DNA of 64,000 bases from contig NC_092342.1 in assembly GCF_046630445.1 (NCBI RefSeq), positions 177,588,501 to 177,652,500 of the forward strand. The letters are read 5' to 3'. This document shows positions 1 to 11,481 of this stretch, piece by piece. The position numbers and the translations under genes were made by a program. How positions within the stretch are numbered: the stretch's first letter is position 1; each line of letters starts with the position of its first letter. The notes under the pieces are model-generated. The model was given only the letters and a program-made list of their open reading frames with translations, searched no databases and was not told the DNA's origin. This DNA is from Rutidosis leptorrhynchoides. Its lineage: Eukaryota > Streptophyta > Magnoliopsida > Asterales > Asteraceae.

Positions 1-98
1 AATAATCATGAGGTCATGGATGCGAGGGAGAGGGTATCGGTTTCCAACCGAAAATTACTCAGTTCACAATAATCTATACAAGATGATGGGGAAACACA

Positions 99-125
99 TT
101 TTTTTTTTTTTTTTTTTTTTTTTTT
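99..125. repeat. 27-base T tract (A tract on the sense strand of element E)
   Basis: A homopolymer of 27 T directly follows (in element sense) the point where recognisable protease sequence stops. It could be slippage expansion, or a poly(A) tail of a prematurely ended, retroposed transcript. The 98 bases beyond it show no retrotransposon motif I recognise. Confidence 0.9.
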
Positions 126-395
126 ACGAATAGGTTCCGAGCTCCCTAGTTCTATAGGTGTCAAGTCAAAAGTCTTAACGTATATCCTCCAATAAAATTT
201 ATAGGCACACAATATTTTCCGTCGGTCACTTAAATCGTCTAAGTAGTATCTGGGGGAAAGAGGTGGAATATAAAGAGCACGAGTCAAATCCTTGGTTATA
301 AAACGTCTAACGGTACTCGAATCGAATAAGTATGAAATATACGGTTTGTTGTGAAGAAACGTACCCGTGACTAGTCCATCATCGTCTCGGGCATC
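126..395 (-). pseudogene. Element E: retroviral-type aspartic protease remnant
   Basis: In a different frame from gag, the minus strand reads a stretch typical of the gag-protease linker and protease of plant Ty3 elements: a DDDGLVTGTF segment, then a degenerate active site DSSTVRRFI where DSGADRSFI is expected, and finally a DLTPIELGS segment that normally precedes the FDVIIGMDW flap region. The catalytic Asp-Ser is present but the Gly is replaced. A TAG lies just upstream in this frame, so gag and protease are no longer joined. The remnant stops at the A tract. Confidence 0.7.
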
Positions 396-416
396 CTAGG
401 TGTCGATGTTGTAAGT

Positions 417-1469
417 TCAACGGCGCGCGTTGGTTTTTACTTTATTCTTTGGGCATTCATTCCTAAAATGACCCGATTGGCCGCATTTGTAGCAAATACT
501 CGGCTTTGGTGCGTCGGGCCCCTTTTGAGTGACGGGGGCGGTACTTCCACAATACTTGGCAATATGACCACTACCTTGGCACCGATGGCAAATTAGCTTG
601 CCACATTCACCAAAATGATGCTTGTGGCATTTGTTGCAAAAAGGTCGTGTCCCGGCATAACTTTTCTTGCCGACGGGGGTGAGAGGTTCCTTGGAAAAGT
701 TGTTGTTGTAGTTACTCGATTGGGGGGCTTCCCATTTTCTTTTGTTGTCACCCGACTCATCCTCGGCTTTAGGTGCCGGCACTTCAATCTCGTCTACCGT
801 TTCGATCAATTGACGGGCCATATTCAGGGCCTCTTGGTGATTACTGGGTTTGGATGACATTACTCCTTGTTTGATGCTCTTGGGAAGACCATCCATGTAA
901 AGTTCAACCCTTAGAGGTTCGGGGGTCACGAGGTTTGGGCACATCAAGGATAGCTCAGAAAATCGTTGATTATATGCCTTTAGGTCATTTCCGACCGCTT
1001 TTAAAGTTCTTAGTTCGTGTTCGAGCTTACGGGTCTCTTCGCGCGGGAAGTATTCGGTGATCATCTTTTTCTTTAAGTCGGCCCATGAGAGAGTGTGAGC
1101 TTCATCGATACCCACCGACAGCACATACGTATTCCACCATGTGAGGGCGATACCGACAAAAGTGTGGGTGGAATATTTGACTTTGTCTTGGTCCCGACAA
1201 CCGCTTATGCTAAAAACGGCTTCTGTTTGCTCAAACCATCGGGTGAGCACAACCGGTCCTCCGGTCCCATCGAAGGTGTGAGGTTTGCACCCCATGAAAG
1301 TTTTGTAGGAGCAACTCTCGTTTGAATTACCGGCTCCATGGTTGTTGTGGTTGTGGTTGTTATTGATGTCGGAGGAGATACTAGCCATAGCCGCACCTAT
1401 GGCGGTGGCTATCATGCGTTGAAAAGCTTGTTCGGAAGTTTCATTACGTGGCCCGCGACGGGGAGGCAT
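417..1469 (-). CDS. Element E: gag polyprotein with two CCHC zinc knuckles
   Basis: This is the Gag capsid/nucleocapsid protein of a Ty3/gypsy element, expected to form cytoplasmic virus-like particles that package the RNA. I chose the ATG at 1469 (protein begins MPPRRGPRNE), which fits related plant gags; an in-frame upstream extension to 1487 exists. It has an N-terminal part with a His/Asn-rich run, a retrotransposon-gag domain (FDGTGGP, TRWFEQTEAVF, ALTWWNTY), and C-terminal zinc knuckles (one shortened, CHRCQGSGHIAKYC; one classic, CYKCGQSGHFRNEC). It ends at 417 just before the protease remnant, which is in another frame; this looks like a frameshift in a polyprotein that was originally continuous. 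The gag itself has no internal stop over 351 codons. Confidence 0.85.
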   Translation of the reverse strand: MPPRRGPRNETSEQAFQRMIATAIGAAMASISSDINNNHNHNNHGAGNSNESCSYKTFMGCKPHTFDGTGGPVVLTRWFEQTEAVFSISGCRDQDKVKYSTHTFVGIALTWWNTYVLSVGIDEAHTLSWADLKKKMITEYFPREETRKLEHELRTLKAVGNDLKAYNQRFSELSLMCPNLVTPEPLRVELYMDGLPKSIKQGVMSSKPSNHQEALNMARQLIETVDEIEVPAPKAEDESGDNKRKWEAPQSSNYNNNFSKEPLTPVGKKSYAGTRPFCNKCHKHHFGECGKLICHRCQGSGHIAKYCGSTAPVTQKGPDAPKPSICYKCGQSGHFRNECPKNKVKTNARR

Positions 1470-1878
1470 TGTTCCTTCAAGACACAAGAATATCGTTGAT
1501 TAGTATTCTCAATAATACTAATCATGATAGGGAATGATGATGTAGAGAAAATTTTTCCTTGACTCGCCTTAAATTCTTTATGTCATAATGTCGGAATGTC
1601 CATATGAATCACCGTAATATAATCCCGGAAATTATATTACCCTGATTCTCATGTGCATTTAACATTACTTCATAAAGTCAAGGTGGCGCGTCAACAAAAT
1701 TTATCAACGTAAGATCAAGATCGAATACGAGTTAGATATGATAGAAGAGTTCGAGTATAAATGCACAAATAGTCAAGTAATTCCTACTTCAGTCTATATG
1801 CCGGTTGTAGTCTAGATTCACCTATGTACCCTATGACTCGGGGTGGACACAAATGAACTCTAAATCCCTACAACCAAG
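1470..1878 (-). other. Element E: untranslated leader between primer site and gag
   Basis: About 400 bases without a supported ORF. It contains an inverted repeat at 1615-1639 (TAATATAAT, 7-base spacer, ATTATATTA) that matches the arms of a longer palindrome in elements C and D. It may have a role in RNA dimerisation or packaging; that is inference. Confidence 0.55.
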
Positions 1879-1890
1879 GCTCTGATACCA
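1879..1890 (-). promoter_or_regulatory. Element E: primer binding site for initiator tRNA-Met
   Basis: The minus strand reads TGGTATCAGAGC, complementary to the 3' end of plant initiator tRNA-Met, two bases from the LTR end. It primes minus-strand cDNA synthesis and fixes the element orientation as minus. Confidence 0.9.
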
Positions 1891-1892
1891 CT

Positions 1893-4290
1893 TGTAGCGA
1901 CCCCGACAAATCGTCAAGTGACGGCGTCGACTACGTGGGTCCCATTACCTGGTCATAAGTCTTTATGACAATGTTTGACCAAAATATGTCGCCCTCATTT
2001 CAAAATAAAGATTGTTTTCAAAGTTTACAAGAATTGTTCAACCAAAAGTTAAGTTACAAGGTTATAAGTACATTTGAAATCTAGGCGACACGGTTTAAAG
2101 TAAAGTTAAAAGACGCTCCAAGTAATGCATGTATACTCGACATCCAATGCAAGTATCAAATAGTGAGCGGAAGCATGTATCACATATCGTGCAAGACCTG
2201 AGAAAAACATAGAAAAATCTGTCAACGAAAACGTTGGTGAAATCATAGGTTTAGTAAGTATTAAACGTTGTTTTTGAACCACAAGATTTTGTATTTCCAT
2301 AACGTAGATTATCCAAATCATTTGCATTCCAAAAGTGTTGTCATACGCGAGCACTCAATTATCAAAACTTAACCAACGTTACCCCATCACACAGTGCTAG
2401 AACCCGCACTAAAACACAAAAATATATTTCATCCGCATAACGGTAGCGAACCGTCCGAATGAGGGTTTGTTAAACCCGTATGGCCACACAATATAAGTTC
2501 TCGCTTACACCCTGCAAGTGTAACTAATGATAATCGAATTGAGGCATTTTTGTTCTAACTCGCACGTGGAATGTTTGTTTTCACACTTGTGTTCAAAACA
2601 TAAAAGTAAGTAGTACAAGATGTAACAAAGTATATGTTTTCTCAGCCCACGATTTAAAAGTATAAAAGTTGTTGAAAAGGTGGGACTATGATCTCACCTC
2701 GAGTGCACGAGTATAAAGGTACTTCAACAAGTAAACGTGTGCATGAAAGTTGCTTAGCCTTGACCTAAACAAGTAAGTTATATCAATTAACCGGTTACGA
2801 CACAAGGTCGGGTGAAATGTGTTCAATTAGTCCTATGGCTCAATACGACTCGATTAAATATAGCATGTGAATCACGTTGTCAAGTTTCATACAAGAAACA
2901 AGTATAAAAGCATGTTAGAATGATTGTATAAAAGTTTGGTTAAGTTTGACTAAAAGTCAAACTTGGTCAAAGTCAACGAAAAAGTCAACGCGTTCGGGTC
3001 GGGTCCCGGACTATTTTTCTATGCTAAATATTCATATACAAGTATATTAAAACAAGTTTCATGTGAATCGGAGGTCGATAGCTAGTCAAACATTTCGCGT
3101 GAAAAGTGACAAAGTGAGCAGAATTCTGGCCAGGCCAATCTGCGCGCCGCGCGGGGATGGGGCGCGCCGCGCAACCATCTGGGCAGAGATTTCTGGTCAG
3201 TTTTTCAAAGTATGCACGAACCAAACATCAAACATTCACCATTTATGATCCGCAAACAACCAAAACATGTATCTTATATCCTCGGAAAGGTATTTTGACG
3301 AGCAATACAACTAACCACATATCATCAAACAAAAACATCATTTACAATAACCGAAAACTCGTCAATTGATCAAGAAAGGTTTATTTTCAAAGTTTCAAGT
3401 TCGTAAAACGTATTTTATGATTCGGGAATCCAATTTACACATACGATATGCCGTTTCGAAGGTAATTAAGTATACATTGCATCTAAACACTTACTAACAA
3501 CCTTAACAAGCATTCAACGCATCAAAAGATCATTTCAAAATCTATCAAACCCTAGTCAAACATCACAAAATCCTTAATCGGGTTTTTGAAGTTTTCTTAA
3601 TCAACCTACACATCAAAATGTAGCTAATGATACTAGTAACACAATTAAAACATGAACTTTAACAATTAAACAACTTTAACTCATCCAAAATCAAGGATTT
3701 AGCACACCCATTTCAAATGTTCAAACTAGTTACTCAAAACAACGAATCGAGCAAACAAAACATATATTCATGTTATACACGAGCCATAGACACTAACTAA
3801 CACCATTTCAAGTCAAAAACACGAATTTAGAGAAATCTAGAGTTTTAGAATTGTTACCCAAAATCGATGAAGTTAGTATCAAATCGTAGAGAATGAAGAG
3901 AGGATCACGAAAATGTAATTTGTTTTGTTGTAAGCCTCCTAGATCGAATTTAGATGATGATTTTATGAAGTTGGGGTTTATGTGTGTGTTCTTGCTAGAG
4001 AGAAAGAGAGAGAGAGGGAGATGGTTGAATGGTGGTGATTGGGGTGGACTAGTTGACCTAGTCAACTAGTTTGCCCCGTGTCAATTTTAGTCCCTCGAGT
4101 TTAGAAGCGGGTGCGGGATTTAACCGATCGAATATTTTTAAAACGCAAGTTAACGAGAGATGTTATAATTAAATAACGAGAATATTATGAACGTTCGTCA
4201 ACGGAGTCGACGAATTTAAATACGAAAGATATTATTTTAAAAAAAAGACGGTGTTAAAATAAATTTAACGGAAAAACGCGGGATGTTACA
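1893..4290 (-). repeat. Element E: 5' LTR, 2.4 kb
   Basis: The boundaries are TG...CA: on the plus strand it starts TGTAGCGACCCC beside the primer site and ends GGGATGTTACA. It is 2398 bp long. It contains two exact copies of GCGCGCCGCGC at 3142-3152 and 3162-3172 in otherwise AT-rich sequence. No protein-coding region is supported inside it. The expected 5-bp target duplication on this side would be GCATA; the partner is outside the window. Confidence 0.85.
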
Positions 4291-4438
4291 GCATACTTGT
4301 CAACTTTCGATGAAATGAAAGATTGCCTTTTAAAAACGAATGCAATGTTTGTAAAATGTATCATATAGAGGTCAAATACCTCGCGATGTAATCATATGTA
4401 ATGTTCTCGTCCATATGGATTTGGCTGGGGCATTTCAA
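4291..4438 (+). repeat. Element G: 3' tail of a retrotransposon LTR
   Basis: This 148-bp piece is clearly similar to the ends of the B/D and C LTRs (for example 58640-58797): it shares the TATAGAGGTCAA and CCTCGCGATGTAATC motifs and ends in GGGGCATTTCA, like the A-family LTR end. It is in plus orientation and truncated on the left by E. No primer site follows, so it is the tail of a 3' LTR or a solo LTR abutting the F gag pseudogene. Confidence 0.75.
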
Positions 4439-5868
4439 AATGATTCCTTAATTGGCTCTGTAAACAAAATTTCTTTTGGAGTTTTGGTTAATGCCATGAT
4501 AAGTGGATGCCTATCTAATGGCTTTCGATGGTGATAATTGTCGTTTAGATGGTTATTTCCCCTCCAACTGCTCTGTTGTGTCTGGTAATTACTGTCATAA
4601 CCCCGTTGTCTCTGATAATTGTCATTCCTGTTCCGCTCTCCGCCTTGCTGCCTGAAGTTTCTCTGGTAATTATCCACTCTTGGATATCCCATTTCGCCTG
4701 CTCGTAAATGCTTCTGTGCGATACCCAACGCTTGATGCAATGTTTTTGGAATATCATAATGCAAAGCATGAATTAATCGTGCAAAACATCGCCGATCGAG
4801 ACAAAATATAAATCCTGAAACAAGCTGAGACTCTGGTATGTCTGTTATTTTCTGACATTCAATGGTATAACGTTTCATGAAATCACTTAATGATTCATTC
4901 TGATGCATTGTTATCTCATGTGCATCAAGATGTGACAATGTGCAACTTCTCAAACTTTGATACTGCATCACAAACTTTGCCCTCAAATCAAGAAAACTGG
5001 TAATACTCCTTGGTGGCAAGCTAGCAAACCACTCTCTTGCCATTTTCTGCAATACCATTGGAAACATATGGCCCGCAGTTTCATCTTTCCAATGCTGTAA
5101 CCTCATGACACCTTCAAACATAGTCAGAAAATCTTCTGGATCTATTGTACCATCATAAACACCGATAGATAGAATTCCCTAATTTCTTGGTAATGGATAA
5201 TCTGCAATTCGAGGGATAAAACACTGTGTGGACTCTGCCATTGCTGGCGGTTTGGTAGCTTCATCTCCAGTAATCAAAGCAAACAAATTATCTACAGCTG
5301 TTGCACGGATAGTTGGTTGTGCTAATTTTTGCTTAAATCGTGATGGCGCTGTTTTAGTCAAAATTCCATCCAGTAACTTGCTTACCATTTCTTCAGGCAT
5401 AAAGAACTGTCCACCTTCTTCTTCAAAATTCCAATCATCGTCCAAAAAACCCTCATCACTGTGTTGATTCTTCGAATCATCAACTAAGGCATTCAACTGA
5501 TTGAATAGCTTGAACAATTGTGATTTGAAAATTGACTTTCCTTTACCGTTATGTTTAGCATTCACATCAGAAGTCTTCTTGAAAGAAACATTATGTGTTC
5601 ATTGCCTGGCTTTCCACATTCCTGCGCTGGAACCTCCCATCAATGGTTTTCTCAATCGTGGTATGGTTTCATGAACTTGATCATCTGCTGTGTCAGTTTG
5701 CAAATAATCTCATTCTTCAACGGAAGTCTCTTCAAGAGTTAACTGATCAAATGGTATATTTTCAATGAGATTTTCATCGACTGGTTCAAGTGTTGTTTTT
5801 GATGAGGTTGTTTCAGTTGCCTTCGTGCTCTTAGTGGTTTTGGTGGTCTTTGAGACGGGTGGCGCCAT
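4435..5868 (-). pseudogene. Element F: gag pseudogene
   Basis: A gag reading frame of 477 codons, in one frame from an ATG at 5868 (protein begins MAPPVSKTTK) to 4435, but with three internal stops: TGA at 5710-5712, TGA at 5599-5601 and TAG at 5179-5181. The N-terminal half is Lys/Thr-rich and then acidic. The C-terminal half has a retrotransposon-gag domain (YDGTIDPEDFL, FEGVMRLQHW, AREWFASLP, LRAKFVMQYQ, ESLSDFMKRY) followed by an Asn/Gln/Arg-rich tail and no zinc knuckle. The 'DP..FL' and 'LRAKF..QF' style suggests an Athila/Tat-like lineage different from the A and E gags. The final stop is formed exactly at the junction with the G tail, so the true C terminus is lost. Confidence 0.75.
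5856..5867 (-). promoter_or_regulatory. Element F: probable primer binding site (not initiator Met)
   Basis: Two bases inside the LTR end the minus strand reads TGGCGCCACCCG. The TGGCGCC core is the kind used by Athila/Tat-type elements (tRNA-Asp/Arg-like). It overlaps the first in-frame ATG of the gag frame, so that ATG may not be the original start. Confidence 0.55.
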
Positions 5869-5869
5869 C

Positions 5870-7176
5870 TGTTAGTACGATTTTCCGTATAGCGGTTGTA
5901 AGGTACTAGTACAGAAAATTAGCTGCTCAGCGTGTGGCGTATACTGTTGATTGTTGTTTGCCCTCGAGAAATAATCTCTGCAGACCCGGAACACAGATAT
6001 AAGATCTGTGAGGTGGCCTCAATCAATCTGTGGATCAATCTGTAATGATCCGTCTAGCGTACTGCTGCTAAGCGGCTAATGTTGTTTTAGAGTGAGAAAG
6101 AACTGTGTGAGAGAGAAAGTGTACTTCTCTTTGACTGAAGTTCAGATCAGAATGATGTGAAATGTGGTGACCCAGGGGGTCTATTTATAGGCGTAGAATG
6201 TCCGAAATTCACGGGATACACGTGTCAATCACTGAATGGTTCTGTTACGTGAAGTATCCGGAATGTTGGTGGCATGTGCTGATGTGGCTACGTGCCGTTC
6301 ACGCGCTGAGTTAAAGGACTTATGCATAGAAGCTGCCTGCAGGGCTTACGCTTGACGCTGGGCGGCCTGATAAACGCTAGGCGGCGGATACTGAACACCA
6401 CTAGATTTTGTTATCTTTTGTGCTCTTTGATCGATCTTTTGTATAAAATGATGCTTTTATGCGTGTATCTCCTAGGATACACCATTACCAACATTCTAGA
6501 ATCACCCACACACGTGTTAAGCACATGTCTTGAGCTGGTTATTGAATTGAAATAGTTTCGAACGTTTCCAAAGTGTAAGTGCTCATGGAAGATTGTCAAG
6601 CTGGTTGGTCACAATCTTTAAAAGCTTACTGGTTTAACTTTAATGTTTTGAGCTAGTTGAACTTCATCGTCTTGTGCTGGTTGGCAAGAACATTCGAAAG
6701 TTGGTGATCATTAACTTTCAGAGCTGATTGAGCATCAAAGATCAGTGCTGGTCCAACAATTAATTATAAGAGCTGAGTGAACTAGCTTTCATCGTGCTGA
6801 GTGCTTAGTGTGTAGACTAAGTAAAACTCATGCTAGTTGAATATCACTTTATGTGCTCGCTTTAAAGATCCCTCGTGCTGGTTGAAGTAACAACTTATGC
6901 TGGTTCTTCTTGCTGGTTGAACTAACAACTTATGCTGGTTCATCTTGCTGGTTGAACTAACTTCATTTGAAGTTGCCTTCTAAGTAACCTTCAAAGTTGA
7001 AAGTTATGTTCTTTGAGCTGGCTCTGGTTGAGGTGGTTCAACTTATTGCTGGCTCTTCGTTGGTCATTCACGTTGTGCTAGTTCAATTTGTTGTTGGCCC
7101 TTCGTTGAGCTGATTCAACGTTGTGCTGGTTCAACTTGTTGCTGGCCCTTCGTTGAGCCGATTCAACGTTGTGATG
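5870..7176 (-). repeat. Element F: 5' LTR, first part (split by A1; remainder 20305-20348)
   Basis: The plus strand starts TGTTAGTACG beside the F primer site. The LTR resumes after A1 and ends TTTGTAACA at 20348, giving a 1346-bp LTR with TGTTA...TAACA ends when the A1 target duplication is counted once. From about 6540 to 7170 it is filled with degenerate repeats around GCTGGTTGAAC / GCTGGTTCAAC. No gene is supported in it. Confidence 0.7.
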
Positions 7177-10100
7177 TGAAATGTCCCGTTCTTATTGATT
7201 AAAAACGTTCCATATTAATTGATTTCGTTGCGAGGTTTTGACCTCTATATGAGACGTTTTTCAAAGACTGCATTCATTTTTAAAACAAACCATAACCTTT
7301 ATTTCATAAATAAAGGTTTAAAAAGCTTTACGTAGATTATCAAATAATAATAATCTAAAATATCCTGTTTACACACGACCATTACATAATGGTTTACAAT
7401 ACAAATATGTTACAACAAAATAAGTTTCTTGAATGCAGTTTTTACACAATATCATACAAGCATGGACTCCAAATCTCGTCCTTATTTAAGTATGCGACAG
7501 CGGAAGCTCTTAATAATCACCTGAGAATAAACATGCTTAAAACGTCAACAAAAATGTTGGTGAGTTATAGGTTTAACCTATATATATATCAAATCATAAT
7601 AATAGACCACAAGATTTCATATTTCAATACACATCCCATACATAGAGATAAAAATCATTCATATGGTGAACACCTGGTAACCGACATTAACAAGATGCAT
7701 ATATAAGAATATCCCCATCATTCCGGGACACCCTTCGGATATGATATAAATTTCGAAGTACTAAAACATCCGGTACTTTGGATGGGGTTTGTTAGGCCCA
7801 ATAGATCTATCTTTAGGATTCGCGTCAATTAGGGTGTCTGTTCCCTAATTCTTAGATTACCAGACTTTATAAAAAGGGGCATATTCGATTTCGATAATTC
7901 AACCATAGAATGTAGTTTCACGTACTTGTGTCTATTTTGTAAATCATTTATAAAACCTGCATGTATTCTCATCCCAAAAATATTAGATTTTAAAAGTGGG
8001 ACTATAACTCACTTTCACAGATTTTTACTTCGTCGGGAAGTAAGACTTGGCCAATGGTTGATTCACGAACCTATAACAATATATACATATATATCAAAGT
8101 ATGTTCAAAAATATATTTACAACACTTTTAATATATTTTGATGTTTTAAGTTTATTAAGTCAGCTGTCCTCGTTAGTAACCTACAACTAGTTGTCCACAG
8201 TTAGATGTACAGAAATAAATCGATAAATATTATCTTGAATCAATCCACGACCCAGTGTATACGTATCTCAGTATTGATCACAACTCAAACTATATATATT
8301 TTGGAATCAACCTCAACCCTGTATAGCTAACTCCAACATTCACATATAGAGTGTCTATGGTTGTTCCGAAATATATATAGATGTGTCGATATGATAGGTC
8401 GAAACATTGTATACGTGTCTATGGTATCTCAAGATTACATAATATACAATACAAGTTGATTAAGTTATGGTTGGAATAGATTTGTTACTAATTTTCACGT
8501 AGCTAAAATGAGAAAAATTATCCAATCTTGTTTTACCCATAACTTCTTCATTTTAAATCCGTTTTGAGTGAATCAAATTGCTATGGTTTCATATTGAACT
8601 CTATTTTATGAATCTAAACAGAAAAAGTATAGGTTTATAGTCGGAAAAATAAGTTACAAGTCATTTTTGTAAAGGTAGTCATTTCAGTCGAAAGAACGAC
8701 GTCTAGATGACCATTTTAGAAAACATACTTCCACTTTGAGTTTAACCATAATTTTTGGATATAGTTTCATGTTCATAATAAAAATAATTTTCTCAGAATA
8801 ACAACTTTTAAATCAAATTTTATCATAGTTTTTAATTAACTAACCCAAAACAGCCCGCGGTGTTACTACGACGGCGTAAATCCGGTTTTACGGTGTTTTT
8901 CGTGTTTCCAGGTTTTAAATCATTAAGTTAGCATATCATATAGATATAGAACATGTGTTTAGTTGATTTTAAAAGTCAAGTTAGAAGGATTAACTTTTGT
9001 TTGCGAACAAGTTTAGAATTAACTAAACTATGTTCTAGTAATTACAAGTTTAAACCTTCGAATAAGATAGCTTTATATGTATGAATTGAATGATGTTATG
9101 AACATCATTACTACCTTAAGTTCCTTGGATAAACCTACTGAAAAAGAGAAAAATGGATCTAGCTTCAACGGATCCTTGGATGGCTCGAAGTTCTTGAAGC
9201 AGAATCATGACACGAAAACAAGTTCAAGTAAGATCATCACTTGAAATAAGATTGTTATAGTTATAGAAATTGAACCAAAGTTTGAATATGATTATTACCT
9301 TGTATTAGAATGATAACCTACTGTAAGAAACAAATATTTCTTGAGGTTGGATGATCACCTTACAAGATTGGAAGTGAGCTAGCAAACTTGAAAGTATTCT
9401 TGATTTTATGAAACTAGAACTTTTGGAATTTATGAAGAACACTTAGAACTTGAAGATAGAACTTGAGAGAGATCAATTAGATGAAGAAAATTGAAGAATG
9501 AAAGTGTTTGTAGGTGTTTTTGGTTGTTGGTGTATGGATTAGATATAAAGGATATGTAATTTTGTTTTCATGTAAATAAGTCATGAATGATTACTCATAT
9601 TTTTGTAATTTTATGAGATATTTCATGCTAGTTGCCAAATGATGGTTCCCACATGTGTTAGGTGACTCACATGGGCTGCTAAGAGCTGATCATTGGAGTG
9701 TATATACCAATAGTACATACATCTAAAAGCTGTGTATTGTACGAGTACGAATACGGGTGCATACAAGTAGAATTGTTGATGAAACTGAACGAGGATGTAA
9801 TTGTAAGCATTTTTGTTAAGTAGAAGTATTTTGATAAGTGTATTGAAGTCTTTAAAAAGTGTATAAATACATATTAAAACACTACATGTATATACATTTT
9901 AACTGAGTCGTTAAGTCATCGTTAGTCGTTACATGTAAGTGTTGTTTTGAAACCTTTAGGTTAACGATCTTGTTAAATGTTGTTAACCCAATGTTTATAA
10001 TATCAAATGAGATTTTAAATTATTATATTATCATGATATTATCATGTATGAATATCTCTTAATATGATATATATATACATTAAATGTCTTTACAACGATA

Positions 10101-10432
10101 ATCGTTACATATATGTCTCGTTTAAAAATCATTAAGTTAGTAGTCTTGTTTTTACATATGTAGTTCATTGTTAATATACTTAATGATATGTTTACTTATA
10201 ATAGTATCATGTTAACTATATATATATCCATATATATGTCATCATATAGTTTTTACAAGTTTTAACGTTCGTGAATCACCGGTCAACTTGGGTGGTCAAT
10301 TGTCTATATGGAACATATTTCAATTAATCAAGTCTTAACAAGTTTGATTGCTTAACATGTTGGAAACATTTAATCATGTAAATATCAATCTCAATTAATA
10401 TATATAAATATGGAAAAGTTCGGGTCACTACA
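7177..10432 (-). repeat. A1 3' LTR, 3256 bp
   Basis: TG...CA ends: the plus strand starts TGAAATGTCCCG and ends GGGTCACTACA. It is almost identical to 17045-20304. It is AT-rich with no supported gene; several short open frames in it recur in every LTR copy but have no protein-like features. The half nearest 7177 (R/U5 side in element sense) contains a long segment also found in the B, C and D LTRs. Confidence 0.93.
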
Positions 10433-10467
10433 GTACCTACCCGTTAAATAAATTTCGTCCCGAAATT
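10433..10467 (-). promoter_or_regulatory. A1: polypurine-tract region before the 3' LTR
   Basis: The sense strand reads AACGGGTAGGTAC directly before the LTR start, preceded by AATTTCGGGACGAAATTT, an imperfect inverted repeat. The position is that of the plus-strand primer. The same motif stands before the LTRs of A2, D and C. Confidence 0.65.
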
Positions 10468-11481
10468 TTAAGCTGTTGAAGGTGTTGACGAATCTTCTGG
10501 AAATAGATGCGGGTATTTCTTCTTCATCTGATCTTCACGCTCCCAGGTGAACTCGGGTCCTCTACGAGCATTCCATCGAACCTTAACAATCGGTATCTTG
10601 TTTTGTTTAAGTCTCTTAACCTCTCGATCCATTATTTCGACGGGTTCTTCAATGAATTGAAGTTTTTCATTGATTTGGATTTCGTCCAACGGAATAGTGA
10701 GATCTTCTTTAGCAAAACATTTCTTCAAATTTGAGACGTAGAAAGTGTTATGTACAGCCGCGAGTTGTTGAGGTAGTTCCAGTTGGTAAGCTACTGGTCC
10801 GACACGATCTATAATCTTGAATGGTCCAATGTACCTTGGATTTAGTTTCCCCCGTTTACCAAATCGAACAACGCCTTTCCAAGGTGAAACCTTAAGCATG
10901 ACCATTTCTCCAATTTCAAACTCTATATCTTTTCTTTTACTGTCTGCGTAGCTCTTTTGTCGACTATGGGCGGTTTTCAATCTTTGTTGAATTTGGATGA
11001 TTTTCTCGGTAGTTTCTTGTATTATCTCCGGACCCGTAATCTGTCTATCCCCCACTTCACTCCAACAAATCAGAGACCTGCACTTTCTACCATAAAGTGC
11101 CTCAAACGGCGCCATCTCAATGCTTGAATGGTAGCTGTTGTTGTAGGAAAATTCTGCTAACGGTAGATGTCGATCCCAACTGTTTCCGAAATCAATAACA
11201 CATGCTCGTAGCATGTCTTCAAGCGTTTGTATCGTCCTTTCGCTCTGTCCATCAGTTTGTGGATGATAGGCAGTACTCATGTCTAGACGAGTTCCTAATG
11301 CTTGCTGTAATGTCTGCCAGAATCTTGAAATAAATCTGCCATCCCTATCAGAGATAATAGAGATTGGTATTCCATGTCTGGAGACGACTTCCTTCAAATA
11401 CAGTCGTGCTAACTTCTCCATCTTGTCATCTTCTCTTATTGGCAGGAAGTGTGCTGATTTGGTGAGACGATCAACTATTAC
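10468..11481 (-). pseudogene. A1 pol: integrase core, C-terminal domain and chromodomain
   Basis: This is the 3' end of the polyprotein, open for 337 codons after the TAG at 11482-11484. It has the integrase core with the second and third acidic residues in plant Ty3 context ([21 protein letters not shown]), the conserved [11 protein letters not shown], an SH3-like C-terminal domain ([22 protein letters not shown], shown here only as a motif, residues about 195-215) and a final chromodomain-like module ([16 protein letters not shown]). The chromodomain indicates a chromovirus; such domains can steer integration to chromatin. It ends at a TAA at 10468, next to the pre-LTR motif. Confidence 0.85.

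Larger units (their letters stand above)
1..4290 (-). mobile_element. Element E: partial Ty3/gypsy retrotransposon (5' LTR, leader, gag, broken protease)
   Basis: Read on the minus strand this is the 5' part of an LTR retrotransposon: LTR 1893-4290, primer site 1879-1890, leader, gag 417-1469 and a decayed protease down to a 27-base A tract (sense strand) at 99-125. RT, RNase H and integrase are not in the window, so the element is either cut by the window edge or truncated at the A tract. It lies within the LTR tail of G, so it is the younger of the two. Its leader does not resemble that of the A, B and C families near the primer site. Confidence 0.85.

Noticed and set aside
7389..8141. Open frames of 71 and 105 codons in the A LTR that recur in other LTR copies (7926, 17794, 35593, 45420)
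   Set aside because: They recur because the LTRs are copies. Composition is that of AT-rich DNA, there is no known motif, and frames are lost or changed in diverged copies.
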